Below, piece by piece: positions 56,240 through 64,000 of a stretch of DNA of 64,000 nt. The position numbers and the translations under genes are program-made. This DNA comes from Natronohydrobacter thiooxidans (GTDB lineage Bacteria > Pseudomonadota > Alphaproteobacteria > Rhodobacterales > Rhodobacteraceae). Position 1 is the first letter of the stretch. Each line of letters opens with the position of its first letter. Below the pieces are notes generated by a model. It saw only the letters and a program-made list of their open reading frames with translations. It was not told the origin of the DNA and ran no database searches. The stretch spans positions 1 through 64,000 of the forward strand of contig NZ_MJAP01000033.1 of assembly GCF_001884735.1 (NCBI RefSeq). The letters run 5' to 3'.

Positions 56240-56388
56240 GGGCGCGGCATCGCGACCGGATGCGGGGCAGGGCCGCAACCCTTGCGTGCTGCAGGGCCAT
56301 TATAACATCTTCTTGATTGTGCCATGCGCTTCTGTCACCTAGCGCGGCGAGATTTCGAATCTTTTCATTGCAAAGCAAGGACTAGGAC

Positions 56389-57444
56389 ATGGACAAAACC
56401 CAATTTCCCGTAAAGTTTCACGGCACGGCCAGAGAGTATTTTGGCATCTGGATTGTCAATCTGCTGCTGTCGATTGTCACCCTGGGCATCTACTCGGCCT
56501 GGGCCAAGGTGCGCACCAACAAGTATTTCTACCAGAATACCGAGATTGGCGGGCGGCGGTTTGACTATCACGCCACGGGCGGGCAGATCCTGATCGGACG
56601 CATCATCATCGTCCTTGGCTTTATTGCCGTGCAGATCCTGGCGCTGGTTCCCATCGCGCTGGCCGTGGTCATGGTAGCGTTTATCTTTGTCTTTCCCTGG
56701 CTTCTGGTGCGCTCGCTGCGTTTCAATGCGCGGGTTACATCCTGGTCGAATGTGCGCTTCAATTTCCATGGCAAGACCGGGGGCGCGTTTCTGGTCTATC
56801 TGCTCTATCCGTTTCTGGTGATCTTCACGCTGTTTCTGGCCTGGCCTTTCGTGGATCGCGCGCGGCGCAAATATGCCATCGGCCATCACAGCCTTGGCCA
56901 GTCGCGCTTCACGCTGGATGCCGGGATCGGACAATTTTACGGCGCCTTTTTCGCCTTTCTCGGGATCGTGCTGATCGTGCTGGCGCTGAGCCTTGCCAGC
57001 GCGCTGCCGGTCCTGCTGGCGCTGGTCAGTGACATTCGCCTGCTGGAGAATGACGCCTTTCTTCTGGGCAATATGATGCTGATCGTGCAGGCCTATATCG
57101 GGGTGATTGCGGCTTTCGTCATCGCGGGGATCGTCTATGCCGCGATCATCCGCAATATCCTGTTCGGGGCGACATGGATCGAGGGCGGGCACCGGTTGCG
57201 CTCGACAGTCTCTATTCCGCGCTATGTCTGGATTTCCCTGACCAATGCGCTGGCGATCATCCTGACGCTGGGGCTGATGCTGCCCTGGGCCAAGGTGCGC
57301 ATGGCGCGCTATCTGGCGGATCAGACTGAAGTGATCGTGAATGGTGATCTGGATGATTTCATCGGAGATATCATTCCCGAAGGTGGCGCATTCGGCGATG
57401 CCTATACGGATCTGGAGGCCATCGACGTCGGGCTGCCAGTTTGA
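56389..57444 (+). CDS. DUF898 (YjgN-like) membrane protein
   Basis: A 351-aa polytopic protein with about eight helices. The duplicated DUF898 motif is seen near the N-terminus (LLLSIVTLGIYSAWAKVRTNKYFYQNTEIGG in part) and again near the C-terminus (ILTLGLMLPWAKVRMARYLADQT). Function unknown. AAGGA precedes the ATG. The M48 peptidase follows within 13 bases and is probably a partner. Confidence 0.9.
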   Translation: MDKTQFPVKFHGTAREYFGIWIVNLLLSIVTLGIYSAWAKVRTNKYFYQNTEIGGRRFDYHATGGQILIGRIIIVLGFIAVQILALVPIALAVVMVAFIFVFPWLLVRSLRFNARVTSWSNVRFNFHGKTGGAFLVYLLYPFLVIFTLFLAWPFVDRARRKYAIGHHSLGQSRFTLDAGIGQFYGAFFAFLGIVLIVLALSLASALPVLLALVSDIRLLENDAFLLGNMMLIVQAYIGVIAAFVIAGIVYAAIIRNILFGATWIEGGHRLRSTVSIPRYVWISLTNALAIILTLGLMLPWAKVRMARYLADQTEVIVNGDLDDFIGDIIPEGGAFGDAYTDLEAIDVGLPV

Positions 57445-57457
57445 ACGGGATGTGCTT

Positions 57458-58516
57458 TTGTCCAGAGATCTGACACTCCCCGCGCGCGCAAGGATTTCCG
57501 GCAAGCTGATGCTGCCGGGAAGCTCGCGCATGATCGACGCGGTGCTGTACACGGCACCGGGGCAGTTCACGGTGACAGATGACAGCGAGACGGTGCGGGC
57601 CTCGGGCGATCTGGCGCAACTGCGCTTCGAGACCCCGATCGGGCGCGCGCCGCGTCGGGTCACCTTGCCCGATGGCGCGCTCTTCGAGACCAGCGAGCAT
57701 GCCGCGCTGGATGCGCTCAACCCCTCGCGCGGCGCCAAGGGGTTGCACGGGGCCGAAGCTTTCCGCCCGCGTTTGATCGGTTTTGTCGCCCTGACACTGC
57801 TGGCCGCTTTCGTGGTCTGGCGCTACGGGCTGGCGCTGCTGGTCAGTGCTGCGGTCTGGATCACGCCGCCGCAATTCGCCCGTGTGATTGATGATCAGAC
57901 ATTGGCGGTGTTCGACCGTGTGATGTTGCAGCCGACGACGCTGGACGCGGCCGAGCAAGCCCGGCTGCAGGCGGATTTCGTCCGTCTTGCCGAGGCTCTC
58001 GCCGCTTCCGAGGCGCATACCCCCCTGCGGCTGGAATTCCGCTCTGGCCCGATCGGACCGAACGCTTTCGCCATGCCCGGCGGCACGGTCATCCTGACCG
58101 ATGATCTGGTGCGGCTAGCCGATGATCCCGACATGGTGGCGGGCGTCATGGGCCATGAGATCGGCCATGTCACCCATCGTCACAGCCTGCGTCAGATCTA
58201 CCGCGCGCTGGGGATTGCCACGCTGGTGGGGTTTCTGGCGGGCGAAACCGGCCCGGTCCTTGAAGCGATCCTGCTCGAAGGCAACCTGCTGCTGCAACTG
58301 GCCTATTCGCGCGAGCATGAATTCGAGGCCGATGCTTTTGCCGTCGAGATCACCCATCGCGCGGGCTTTGACCCCGAAGGCATGATCCGGTTTTTCGAGC
58401 ATCTGACCGAGATGGGGCTGGTGGATCCGATGCCGTCCTGGGGCAGCACCCATCCGCCGCATGATGAACGCGTGGCAGCGATTCGGGCGCAGATTGCGGC
58501 GCTTCCCGCCCGGTAG
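57458..58516 (+). CDS. M48-family zinc metallopeptidase
   Basis: A 352-aa protease. The zinc motif HEIGHVTHRH (about residue 229) and downstream ligand EHEFEADAFAVE are present. One transmembrane helix (about residues 108-130) is followed by the catalytic domain with MPGGTVILTDDLV. The start is uncertain: TTG at 57458 with GGGA upstream is preferred, and GTG at 57452 is the alternative. The frame is open further into the DUF898 gene but cannot be used. The pairing with DUF898 suggests membrane-protein quality control. Confidence 0.88.
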   Translation: MSRDLTLPARARISGKLMLPGSSRMIDAVLYTAPGQFTVTDDSETVRASGDLAQLRFETPIGRAPRRVTLPDGALFETSEHAALDALNPSRGAKGLHGAEAFRPRLIGFVALTLLAAFVVWRYGLALLVSAAVWITPPQFARVIDDQTLAVFDRVMLQPTTLDAAEQARLQADFVRLAEALAASEAHTPLRLEFRSGPIGPNAFAMPGGTVILTDDLVRLADDPDMVAGVMGHEIGHVTHRHSLRQIYRALGIATLVGFLAGETGPVLEAILLEGNLLLQLAYSREHEFEADAFAVEITHRAGFDPEGMIRFFEHLTEMGLVDPMPSWGSTHPPHDERVAAIRAQIAALPAR

Positions 58517-58915
58517 CCGGGGGGCTGTCTGCGCAGGAGCGAGGACATCCAGTGACCGGTTTGAGCGCATTGCTGGTGATCATTCAGAAGCCCCGCGCGG
58601 AATCAAGGCCGCAGGCCGCCGCGCAGCGCCCGACCGCCCCACTGGGCGGGCGCTTTTCACCGTCGCGCGTCTCGATACCGCCCGAATTTGCCGCACCATA
58701 AACTGCCAGCCAGAACCGGCAGGAGCGCCCACCCGCGGTTGGGCGCCGCGCGGCGGTGCAATCCCGGACCGAACCTGCGCCCGCTGGGGGTGTATTCAGG
58801 GCCGTCCCCTTTGTCCCATTCCGCAGCCCTCATCCCCAATGACTTATTGCGCAGTGGAAGGTTGTGTCTGGGGGCGAAAACTGGCTTTCTTGCACCCAAA
58901 CAGGGAGGATCGCCT
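58517..58915. repeat. Noncoding region with two hairpins (REP-like)
   Basis: No gene is supported here. AGCGCCC (58625-58631) pairs with GGGCGCT (58648-58654), with an inner GCCC/GGGC stem and a TTTT tail; preceded by CAAGGCCGCAGGCCGCCGCG it looks like a dispersed repeat I associate with Rhodobacteraceae. A second hairpin is GCGCCCA (58725-58731) with TGGGCGC (58740-58746). The first may end the M48 transcript. The promoter of the next gene should lie in the last 100 bases. Confidence 0.45.
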
Positions 58916-59743
58916 ATGGCACGCACAGTCACCACAACACTCGGCACCGCGCAGGTCAGCATCATCACGGATGGGGCGGTGACCTTTACCCCCGATCTGT
59001 TTCCTGAAACCTCCGAATCCCATATCGACGCCCTGCGCGGCGATGCGCCCATCGAGACGAATTTCAACGCGGTCCTGATCCGCAACGGGGGGCGCGTGAT
59101 CCTCGCCGATGCAGGGCCACGCGATCTCTTCGGCCCGACTTGCGGCTTTCTGCCCGAGGGGCTGGCGGAACTGGGCGTCAAACCCGAAGAGGTGGACACG
59201 CTTCTGGCCACCCATCTGCACCCGGACCATGTGGCGGGCATGATCACTTCTGACGGGCAGGCGGTCTTTCCCAATGCCACGCTGCATGTGGCGCAGGCGG
59301 ACCGCGCCTTCTGGTCGGAAGATGCGAATTTTACCGGGGCGCTCTCGGGCATCGCCGATTGGGCGAAACTGGCGCAGGCGGTGCTGGCCGCCTATGGCGA
59401 CCGGCTGGAGATCCTGTCGGAGGGGCAGGAGGCCGCGCCGGGGCTGAGCGGCTTCGCGTTGCCGGGGCACACGCCGGGGCATTCCGGCTGGCGGCTGGAC
59501 AGTGACGGCGCGAGCCTGATCCATGTCGGCGATATCGTCCACGCCCCCGCGCTGCAGATCCCCGACCCCGAAGTGGGGATCAGCTTCGATATCGACATGG
59601 CAACCGCCCGCCTCACCCGCAAGCGCCTGCTGGATCAACTGGCCAGCGACGGCACGCTCTTCACCGGCGGGCATTTCCTGCAGCCGGCCTTCAACCGGGT
59701 GACGCGCAAGGGCGCGGGCTACGCGCTGGAGCCGGGCCGTTAA
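58916..59743 (+). CDS. MBL-fold metallo-hydrolase
   Basis: A 275-aa metallo-beta-lactamase-fold protein. The metal motif THLHPDHVAGM (about residues 99-109), LPGHTPGHSGW, LIHVGDIVH and the late FTGGHFL are present. It has no signal peptide. Substrates in this branch include lactones and thioesters; none can be named here. GGGAGGA precedes the ATG. Confidence 0.9.
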   Translation: MARTVTTTLGTAQVSIITDGAVTFTPDLFPETSESHIDALRGDAPIETNFNAVLIRNGGRVILADAGPRDLFGPTCGFLPEGLAELGVKPEEVDTLLATHLHPDHVAGMITSDGQAVFPNATLHVAQADRAFWSEDANFTGALSGIADWAKLAQAVLAAYGDRLEILSEGQEAAPGLSGFALPGHTPGHSGWRLDSDGASLIHVGDIVHAPALQIPDPEVGISFDIDMATARLTRKRLLDQLASDGTLFTGGHFLQPAFNRVTRKGAGYALEPGR

Positions 59744-59868
59744 TCGCCCGGCATCCAGATCCCATCGGGGGAAAGGGGGATCAGTCACAGGTCGGTCAAA
59801 GCAACGCGCCTGACGAGGCTCCGCTTATCCTACGCCCGACTGCGGCGCCTCATTCCAGCCGCCCGCGT

Positions 59869-60078
59869 TCAGAAATCGACCGCGATGCCCTTCTTTTCCC
59901 AATCGCCATAGCGCACAGGTTCCGGCCCCTTGCGCCCGCCAAGCTCGACCGGGCGCGGCTCTTGCCCCTCTGCCGCGCGGCGCGCATCGGCCTCTTCCAG
60001 CGCCCGGCGGGCCGCGGCGGGCAGGGCGGCGCGGCGGGTCTCTTCGCTTTGGGGCGGGGTGTCTGATGGCTCACTCAT
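59869..60078 (-). CDS. DUF1674 protein (SDHAF4 homologue)
   Basis: A 69-aa protein ending GGRKGPEPVRYGDWEKKGIAVDF in part, the hallmark of DUF1674, whose mitochondrial member SDHAF4 helps assemble the flavinylated SdhA of succinate dehydrogenase. The N-terminal half is charged and Ala-rich. It is divergent from rsmB with 66 bases between. The frame is open far upstream only as a shadow of rsmB. Confidence 0.85.
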   Translation of the reverse strand: MSEPSDTPPQSEETRRAALPAAARRALEEADARRAAEGQEPRPVELGGRKGPEPVRYGDWEKKGIAVDF

Positions 60079-60144
60079 GGCGCTTTTCCTTGCCTCTGGC
60101 TGGTCCGTGATATACCGCGCCAGCACCACAGGACAAGAACTGCA

Positions 60145-61416
60145 ATGCCCAAAAGCCCCTCTCTCGCGCCGCGCATGGCGGCCATAGACCTGATCGCCAG
60201 CGTGATCGGCACGCGCATGGGGCTTGGCGAAGTGCTGCCACGTCCGCCCGAAAGCTTCCGCGACCTGCCCCCCGAGGCCCGCGCCCGCGCGCAGCGTCTG
60301 GCCGTCGAGACATTCCGCCAGCATGGCCGGGCCGATACGCTGCTGCGCCGTGCCATGCGCAAGACCCCGCCCGAGCCGGTCCTCTGGGTGCTGCGGCTGG
60401 CGGTGGTCGAGATGCTGGGTCTTGGTGCCCCGGCGCATGGGGTGATCAATGACGCTGTGGAACTGGTGCGGCGCGAGGAATTTCCGAAACTCGCCGGGCT
60501 GGTGAACGCCGTTTTGCGGCAGGTTGCCGAGGTGGGGGGCTGGGACGCCACCCCGGTGCCGCGTCTGCCCGACTGGCTGCGCGGCGCGTTGCAGAACGCC
60601 TATGGCGCGAAACTCACGCAGGCGATTGAAGCGGCGCATCAGCACCCCGCTCCGGTCGATCTGACGCTGAAAGCTGGAATCCCTGCAGGGCTGGAGGGCG
60701 AGATGCTGCCGACCGGCAGCCTGCGTCTGCACGATCCCCGGCAGATTTCGGCGCTGCCCGGATACACTGACGGCGCATTCTGGGTGCAGGACGCCGCCGC
60801 CGCAATGCCGGTGCAATTGCTGGGGGATGTGGCCGGGTTGCGCGTGCTCGACCTTTGCGCGGCACCCGGCGGCAAGACGATGCAGCTTGCGGCACGGGGG
60901 GCGCAGGTGACGGCGCTCGATATTTCGGCGGCGCGTATGGCGCGGCTGCGCGAGAACCTGACCCGCACCGGCCTTGCGGCGGATCTTGTGACCGAGGATG
61001 CGCTGACATGGCAGCCGGATCAGCCCTTTGACGCGATCCTGCTGGACGCGCCCTGTTCGGCCACTGGCACAATCCGCCGCCACCCCGAATTGCCGCTGAT
61101 CCGCGCGCGCGACGAGGTGAAGGCGCTGCAATCCCTGCAAGCCGCGCTTCTGGACCGCGTGCTGGACCCGGCACAGGGCCTGCTCAGACCCGGCGGGCGC
61201 GTGGTCTATTGCACCTGCTCGCTTCTCCCCTCCGAGGGGGAAGAGCAGATCGCAAGCGCCCTTGAGCGCCACAGCGCGCGGCTTTTGCCCCTTGACCTGC
61301 CCGGCCTGCCCCCCGAGGCGCAGGTGCAGGGCGGATTGCGCACAAGGCCCGATTTCTGGGCAGAGCGCGGCGGAATGGACGGGTTTTTCATGGCCATGCT
61401 CGCGCATGTGGCCTGA
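60145..61416 (+). CDS. rsmB: RsmB-family rRNA cytosine-5 methyltransferase
   Basis: A 423-aa enzyme with an N-terminal NusB-like RNA-binding domain (to about residue 130). A Rossmann methyltransferase follows: LDLCAAPGGKTMQLA, DAPCSATGTIRRHPE (conserved Cys) and VYCTCSLLPSEGEEQ (catalytic Cys). It probably makes m5C967 in 16S rRNA. Confidence 0.93.
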   Translation: MPKSPSLAPRMAAIDLIASVIGTRMGLGEVLPRPPESFRDLPPEARARAQRLAVETFRQHGRADTLLRRAMRKTPPEPVLWVLRLAVVEMLGLGAPAHGVINDAVELVRREEFPKLAGLVNAVLRQVAEVGGWDATPVPRLPDWLRGALQNAYGAKLTQAIEAAHQHPAPVDLTLKAGIPAGLEGEMLPTGSLRLHDPRQISALPGYTDGAFWVQDAAAAMPVQLLGDVAGLRVLDLCAAPGGKTMQLAARGAQVTALDISAARMARLRENLTRTGLAADLVTEDALTWQPDQPFDAILLDAPCSATGTIRRHPELPLIRARDEVKALQSLQAALLDRVLDPAQGLLRPGGRVVYCTCSLLPSEGEEQIASALERHSARLLPLDLPGLPPEAQVQGGLRTRPDFWAERGGMDGFFMAMLAHVA

Positions 61417-61539
61417 GTGCCGCGCCTGATCCGCTACGCGCGCCGAATCCTTGCCCGGCTGGCCAGATATAGGTATCTGGAATGCACCGACCGCAAGATG
61501 AACGCGGTCTCATCTCTGCGAGAGGCGCCGCCTAAGTGA
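61417..61539 (+). CDS. Possible 40-aa basic protein or leader
   Basis: A frame beginning GTG directly after the rsmB stop runs to a stop overlapping the heparinase-like GTG start (GTGA). It encodes MPRLIRYARRILARLARYRY and continues to EAPPK. It is very basic. It could be a real small gene or only a translational bridge between its neighbours. Confidence 0.3.
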   Translation: MPRLIRYARRILARLARYRYLECTDRKMNAVSSLREAPPK

Positions 61540-63281
61540 CCGAGCCAAGCTCCAGCGGAACCACACCTGTCCGGCTGATCGACCGGCTTCTGGTGCGCTG
61601 GCGCGCGGTACGGATTGCGCCCTCGGTGCTGGTCTCGAATCCCGAGCCGCGCATGGTCGGGCATTATGCGCGTGGGCGGCAGATGATCGCGGGGAATTTC
61701 CTGATCGCGGGTGAGTTGATCGAGGCGCCGGGCCGCATACCCTTCAGCGCGCGGAGCGCGGAAGCCGTGGATGCCTTGCACGGGTTTGAATGGCTGGACC
61801 ATCTGGCGGTTGTGGGCGATGCCAGGGCACGCGCACTGGCGCAATCGGGCGTGCTGGACTGGATCACACGTTATGGGCGCGGGGCCGGGCCGGGCTGGGT
61901 GCCGGGGCTTGCCGGGCGGCGGGTGATCCGCATGATCGCGCATGCGCTGTTTCTGCTGCAAGGGATGGCGGCCCAGGACCAGACGCGCCTGTTGCACAGT
62001 ATCGGGCTGCATGCCGATTATCTTGCCCGCCGCGCCGCGCGCGCAGCACCCGGTCTGCCCCGGATCGAGGCGCAGGTGGGCCATCTCTATGCCGCGCTGG
62101 CGTTGGAGGGGCTGTCGGGCACCGTGCCTTTCGTCACCCGCCATATGGTCGCGGCCAGCGAGGCGCTGATCGACAAGGATGGCGGTATCGCCACGCGCAA
62201 CCCCGAAGAATTGCTGCAGGTTTTCGAACTGCTTGGCTGGGCGGCACAGGCGCTGGCCGATCAGGGCCAGACGCCCCCCAAGGCGCTGCTGGACCAGCTT
62301 GACCGGATCGCGGGCAGCCTGCGGGTGCTGCGCCATGCCGATGGCGGGCTTGCGCGCTTTCACGGCGGCGGGCGCGGCACCGAGGGCGCGCTGGCCGAAG
62401 CGCTGGTCATCCATGACCGCCTTTGCACGCAGCGGCTTGGCCCGGTGGGGGAGCGCGCGATGGGCTATCTGCGTCTGGCCGCAGGGCGCTGCACGGTGAT
62501 CATAGATGCGGCGCCCCCGCCGATCCGCGCGGCGGCCGGGTCGGCCCATGCCTCGACCCTGGCGTTTGAACTGAGTTCGAATCGCCGCCCGGTGATCGTG
62601 TCCTGCGGCGACGGGCGCAGTTTCGGGGCGGATTGGCACCGCGCCAGCCGTGCCACTGCCTCGCATTCCACTCTGGCCTTCGAGGGCTATTCCTCGTCGC
62701 GTTTCGCGGCCCGGTCCAAGGCGCGGCCCGAACTGGCCGAAGGCCCGCGCCATGTTGGCGTCGAGTTGCGCCATGCGCCCCACAAGCGCGCGGTTGCGCT
62801 GTCGCATGACGGCTATCTCGCCAGCCACGGGCTGGAGCATCTGCGCTATCTCGATCTCTCTGCGGACGGGCGGGTGCTGAGTGGCGCCGATACGCTGGTC
62901 GCCATGACCAAGGCCGACAAGCACCGGTTCCGTGACGTGCTGGCGCGCAGCGGCGGGGCAGGGGTGCCCTTCGCGCTGCGTTTTCATCTGCATCCCGAGG
63001 CCGAAGCCTCGCTCGACATGAATGGCACCGCCGTGTCGGTGGCCCTGCGTTCGGGTGAGATCTGGGTGTTCCGCGCCGAAGGGCTGGATCTGACGCTGGC
63101 CCCGTCGGTCTATCTGGAAAAAGGCCGCCTGAAACCGCGCCCCAGCCAACAGATCGTGTTGTCCTTGCGCGCGCTGGAGGATACGACGCAGATCAACTGG
63201 AGCATGGCCAAGGCGCAGGAGACACCGACCGCGCTGCGCGATCTGGAACAGGACAACCCGCTGGCCGTGCCGCAACTCTAA
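61536..63281 (+). CDS. Heparinase II/III-like protein
   Basis: A 581-aa protein with an N-terminal alpha-helical barrel (RMIAHALFLLQGMAAQDQ..., HADGGLARFHGGGRG). A C-terminal heparinase II/III beta domain follows (SSNRRPVIVSCGDGRSFG, ATASHSTLAFEGYSSSRF, HDGYLASHGLEHLRYLDLS). It lacks a signal peptide. The family comprises polysaccharide lyases, but the conserved chromosomal member beside rsmB and purH in Rhodobacteraceae has no known substrate. GTG start. Confidence 0.85.
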   Translation: MTEPSSSGTTPVRLIDRLLVRWRAVRIAPSVLVSNPEPRMVGHYARGRQMIAGNFLIAGELIEAPGRIPFSARSAEAVDALHGFEWLDHLAVVGDARARALAQSGVLDWITRYGRGAGPGWVPGLAGRRVIRMIAHALFLLQGMAAQDQTRLLHSIGLHADYLARRAARAAPGLPRIEAQVGHLYAALALEGLSGTVPFVTRHMVAASEALIDKDGGIATRNPEELLQVFELLGWAAQALADQGQTPPKALLDQLDRIAGSLRVLRHADGGLARFHGGGRGTEGALAEALVIHDRLCTQRLGPVGERAMGYLRLAAGRCTVIIDAAPPPIRAAAGSAHASTLAFELSSNRRPVIVSCGDGRSFGADWHRASRATASHSTLAFEGYSSSRFAARSKARPELAEGPRHVGVELRHAPHKRAVALSHDGYLASHGLEHLRYLDLSADGRVLSGADTLVAMTKADKHRFRDVLARSGGAGVPFALRFHLHPEAEASLDMNGTAVSVALRSGEIWVFRAEGLDLTLAPSVYLEKGRLKPRPSQQIVLSLRALEDTTQINWSMAKAQETPTALRDLEQDNPLAVPQL

Positions 63282-63299
63282 ATGATCCGAGGATGACCC

Positions 63300-64000
63300 A
63301 TGACTGACCTTGCCCCCTTGCGCCGCGCGTTGCTGTCCGTGTCCGACAAGACCGGCCTGATCGATCTGGCCAAGGCACTGGCCGCGCGCAAGGTCGAGCT
63401 TGTCTCGACCGGTGGCACTGCCCGCGCGCTGCGCGAAGCCGGGCTGCGCGTGCAGGATGTGTCGGATCTGACAGGTTTTCCTGAAATGATGGATGGCCGC
63501 GTCAAGACGCTGCATCCGGGTGTACATGGCGGGCTGCTGGCGCTGCGCGATGACGAGGCGCATATGGGCGCGATGCAGGCGCATGAGATCAAGGCGATCG
63601 ATCTGCTGGTGGTGAACCTCTATCCGTTCGAGGCGACGGTCGCGCGCGGCGCGGATTATGCCGAGGCCATCGAGAATATCGACATTGGCGGACCTGCGAT
63701 GATTCGCGCCGCCGCCAAGAACCATGCTTTCGTTACCGTGGTCACGGATCCCGAGGATTACCTGCCGCTACTGTCGGAACTTGATGCGCAGGACGGCAAG
63801 ACGCGGCTGGCTTTCCGCCAGCGTCAGGCGCAGCGCGCCTATGCGCGCACGGCGGCCTATGATGCGGCGGTCTCGACCTGGATGGCGGGCGCGATTTCCG
63901 AAGCGGCCCCGCGCAGACGGGCCTTTGCCGGAACGATTGCCCAGACCCTGCGCTATGGTGAGAACCCGCATCAGGCCGCGGCCTTCTACCGCGATGGCTC
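63300..64000 (+). CDS. purH: Bifunctional AICAR formyltransferase/IMP cyclohydrolase, 5' part
   Basis: The first 233 or so codons of PurH are present and the gene runs off the window. The N-terminal IMP cyclohydrolase (MGS-like) domain shows [48 protein letters not shown] and [14 protein letters not shown]. The formyltransferase domain is just beginning ([14 protein letters not shown]). It catalyses the last two steps of IMP synthesis. AGGA lies eight bases before the ATG. Confidence 0.95.
   Translation, partial: MTDLAPLRRALLSVSDKTGLIDLAKALAARKVELVSTGGTARALREAGLRVQDVSDLTGFPEMMDGRVKTLHPGVHGGLLALRDDEAHMGAMQAHEIKAIDLLVVNLYPFEATVARGADYAEAIENIDIGGPAMIRAAAKNHAFVTVVTDPEDYLPLLSELDAQDGKTRLAFRQRQAQRAYARTAAYDAAVSTWMAGAISEAAPRRRAFAGTIAQTLRYGENPHQAAAFYRDG

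Noticed and set aside
61434-63725. A 763-codon open frame on the minus strand opposite the heparinase-like gene and purH
   Set aside because: It is rich in Arg, Gln and His with no domain motif and lies exactly antisense to a well-supported gene; long shadows like this are expected at this GC content. The same applies to 2508-4241, 5591-7126, 12545-13900, 33876-35993 and 10258-11268.

Overview
The window is chromosomal DNA from a GC-rich alphaproteobacterium of the Rhodobacteraceae (Rhodobacter/Roseobacter relatives). Supporting markers are the ECF sigma factor RpoE with its ZAS-cupin anti-sigma factor ChrR, the cell-cycle methyltransferase CcrM, class II (B12) ribonucleotide reductase, a HIG1-domain protein beside cob(I)alamin adenosyltransferase and etfBA, an NDUFA12-like complex I factor, DUF1674/SDHAF4 and a holin-endolysin pair like those serving gene transfer agents. 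No rRNA, transposase, integrase or complete prophage was seen. Genes are tightly packed, and many neighbours share 4-base ATGA or GTGA overlaps.

Layout. 1-1.4 kb: a GAPDH-like enzyme and a cold-shock protein. 1.4-7.1 kb: a complete seven-gene Mrp Na+/H+ antiporter operon (mrpABCDEFG, minus strand). 7.4-8.7 kb: an unknown protein coupled to a P1-family peptidase. 8.8-11.4 kb: etfAB, cobalamin adenosyltransferase, HIG1 protein. 11.5-14.1 kb: SDR, a response regulator with a degenerate AAA+ domain, and an Hpt protein. 14.2-18.6 kb: propionyl-CoA synthetase and malic enzyme, separated by a cluster of TTTGCAAA-type boxes. 18.8-22 kb: nucleoside salvage operon cdd-deoB-add-upp. 22-26.8 kb: SPOR protein, an rbfA-glycosidase-truB-DUF1643 operon, dapB. 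26.9-33.4 kb: nrdJ, tRNA-Gly(GCC), J-domain protein, bolA, DUF4177 protein, tRNA-Cys(GCA). 33.4-37.4 kb: HIT protein, aldehyde dehydrogenase, then a small locus of a membrane-anchored winged-helix regulator and three short exported proteins. 37.5-39.4 kb: rnhB and ccrM, with three GANTC sites before ccrM. 39.5-46 kb: the RpoE-ChrR stress module with a divergent five-gene operon; both sides carry a matching TGATCC-N18-TA promoter. 46-51.3 kb: DUF3775, holin/endolysin, ribBA-like, ribH, nusB, aat, DUF2155, NDUFA12. 51.4-56.2 kb: msrB, selO, a degenerate CRISPR-like repeat array, rpoH, rluD, DUF6476. 56.4-64 kb: DUF898/M48 peptidase pair, MBL-fold hydrolase, SDHAF4-like gene, rsmB, heparinase-like protein and the start of purH.

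The most unusual items are: (1) seven diverged repeats at about 61-base spacing between selO and rpoH, best read as a decaying type I-E CRISPR array without cas genes here; (2) the 35.3-37.4 kb locus, where a two-TM protein carries a C-terminal OmpR/ToxR-like DNA-binding domain, overlaps the gene of a small exported protein and lies divergent from an exported cysteine-pair repeat protein; (3) an NtrC-like response regulator lacking GAFTGA and the Walker B acidic residues, coupled to an Hpt gene; and (4) the symmetrical RpoE promoters, which also argue for a downstream GTG start for rpoE.

Starts were chosen from ribosome-binding sites, overlaps and family-typical N-termini. No searches were run, so family names rest on motif recognition.
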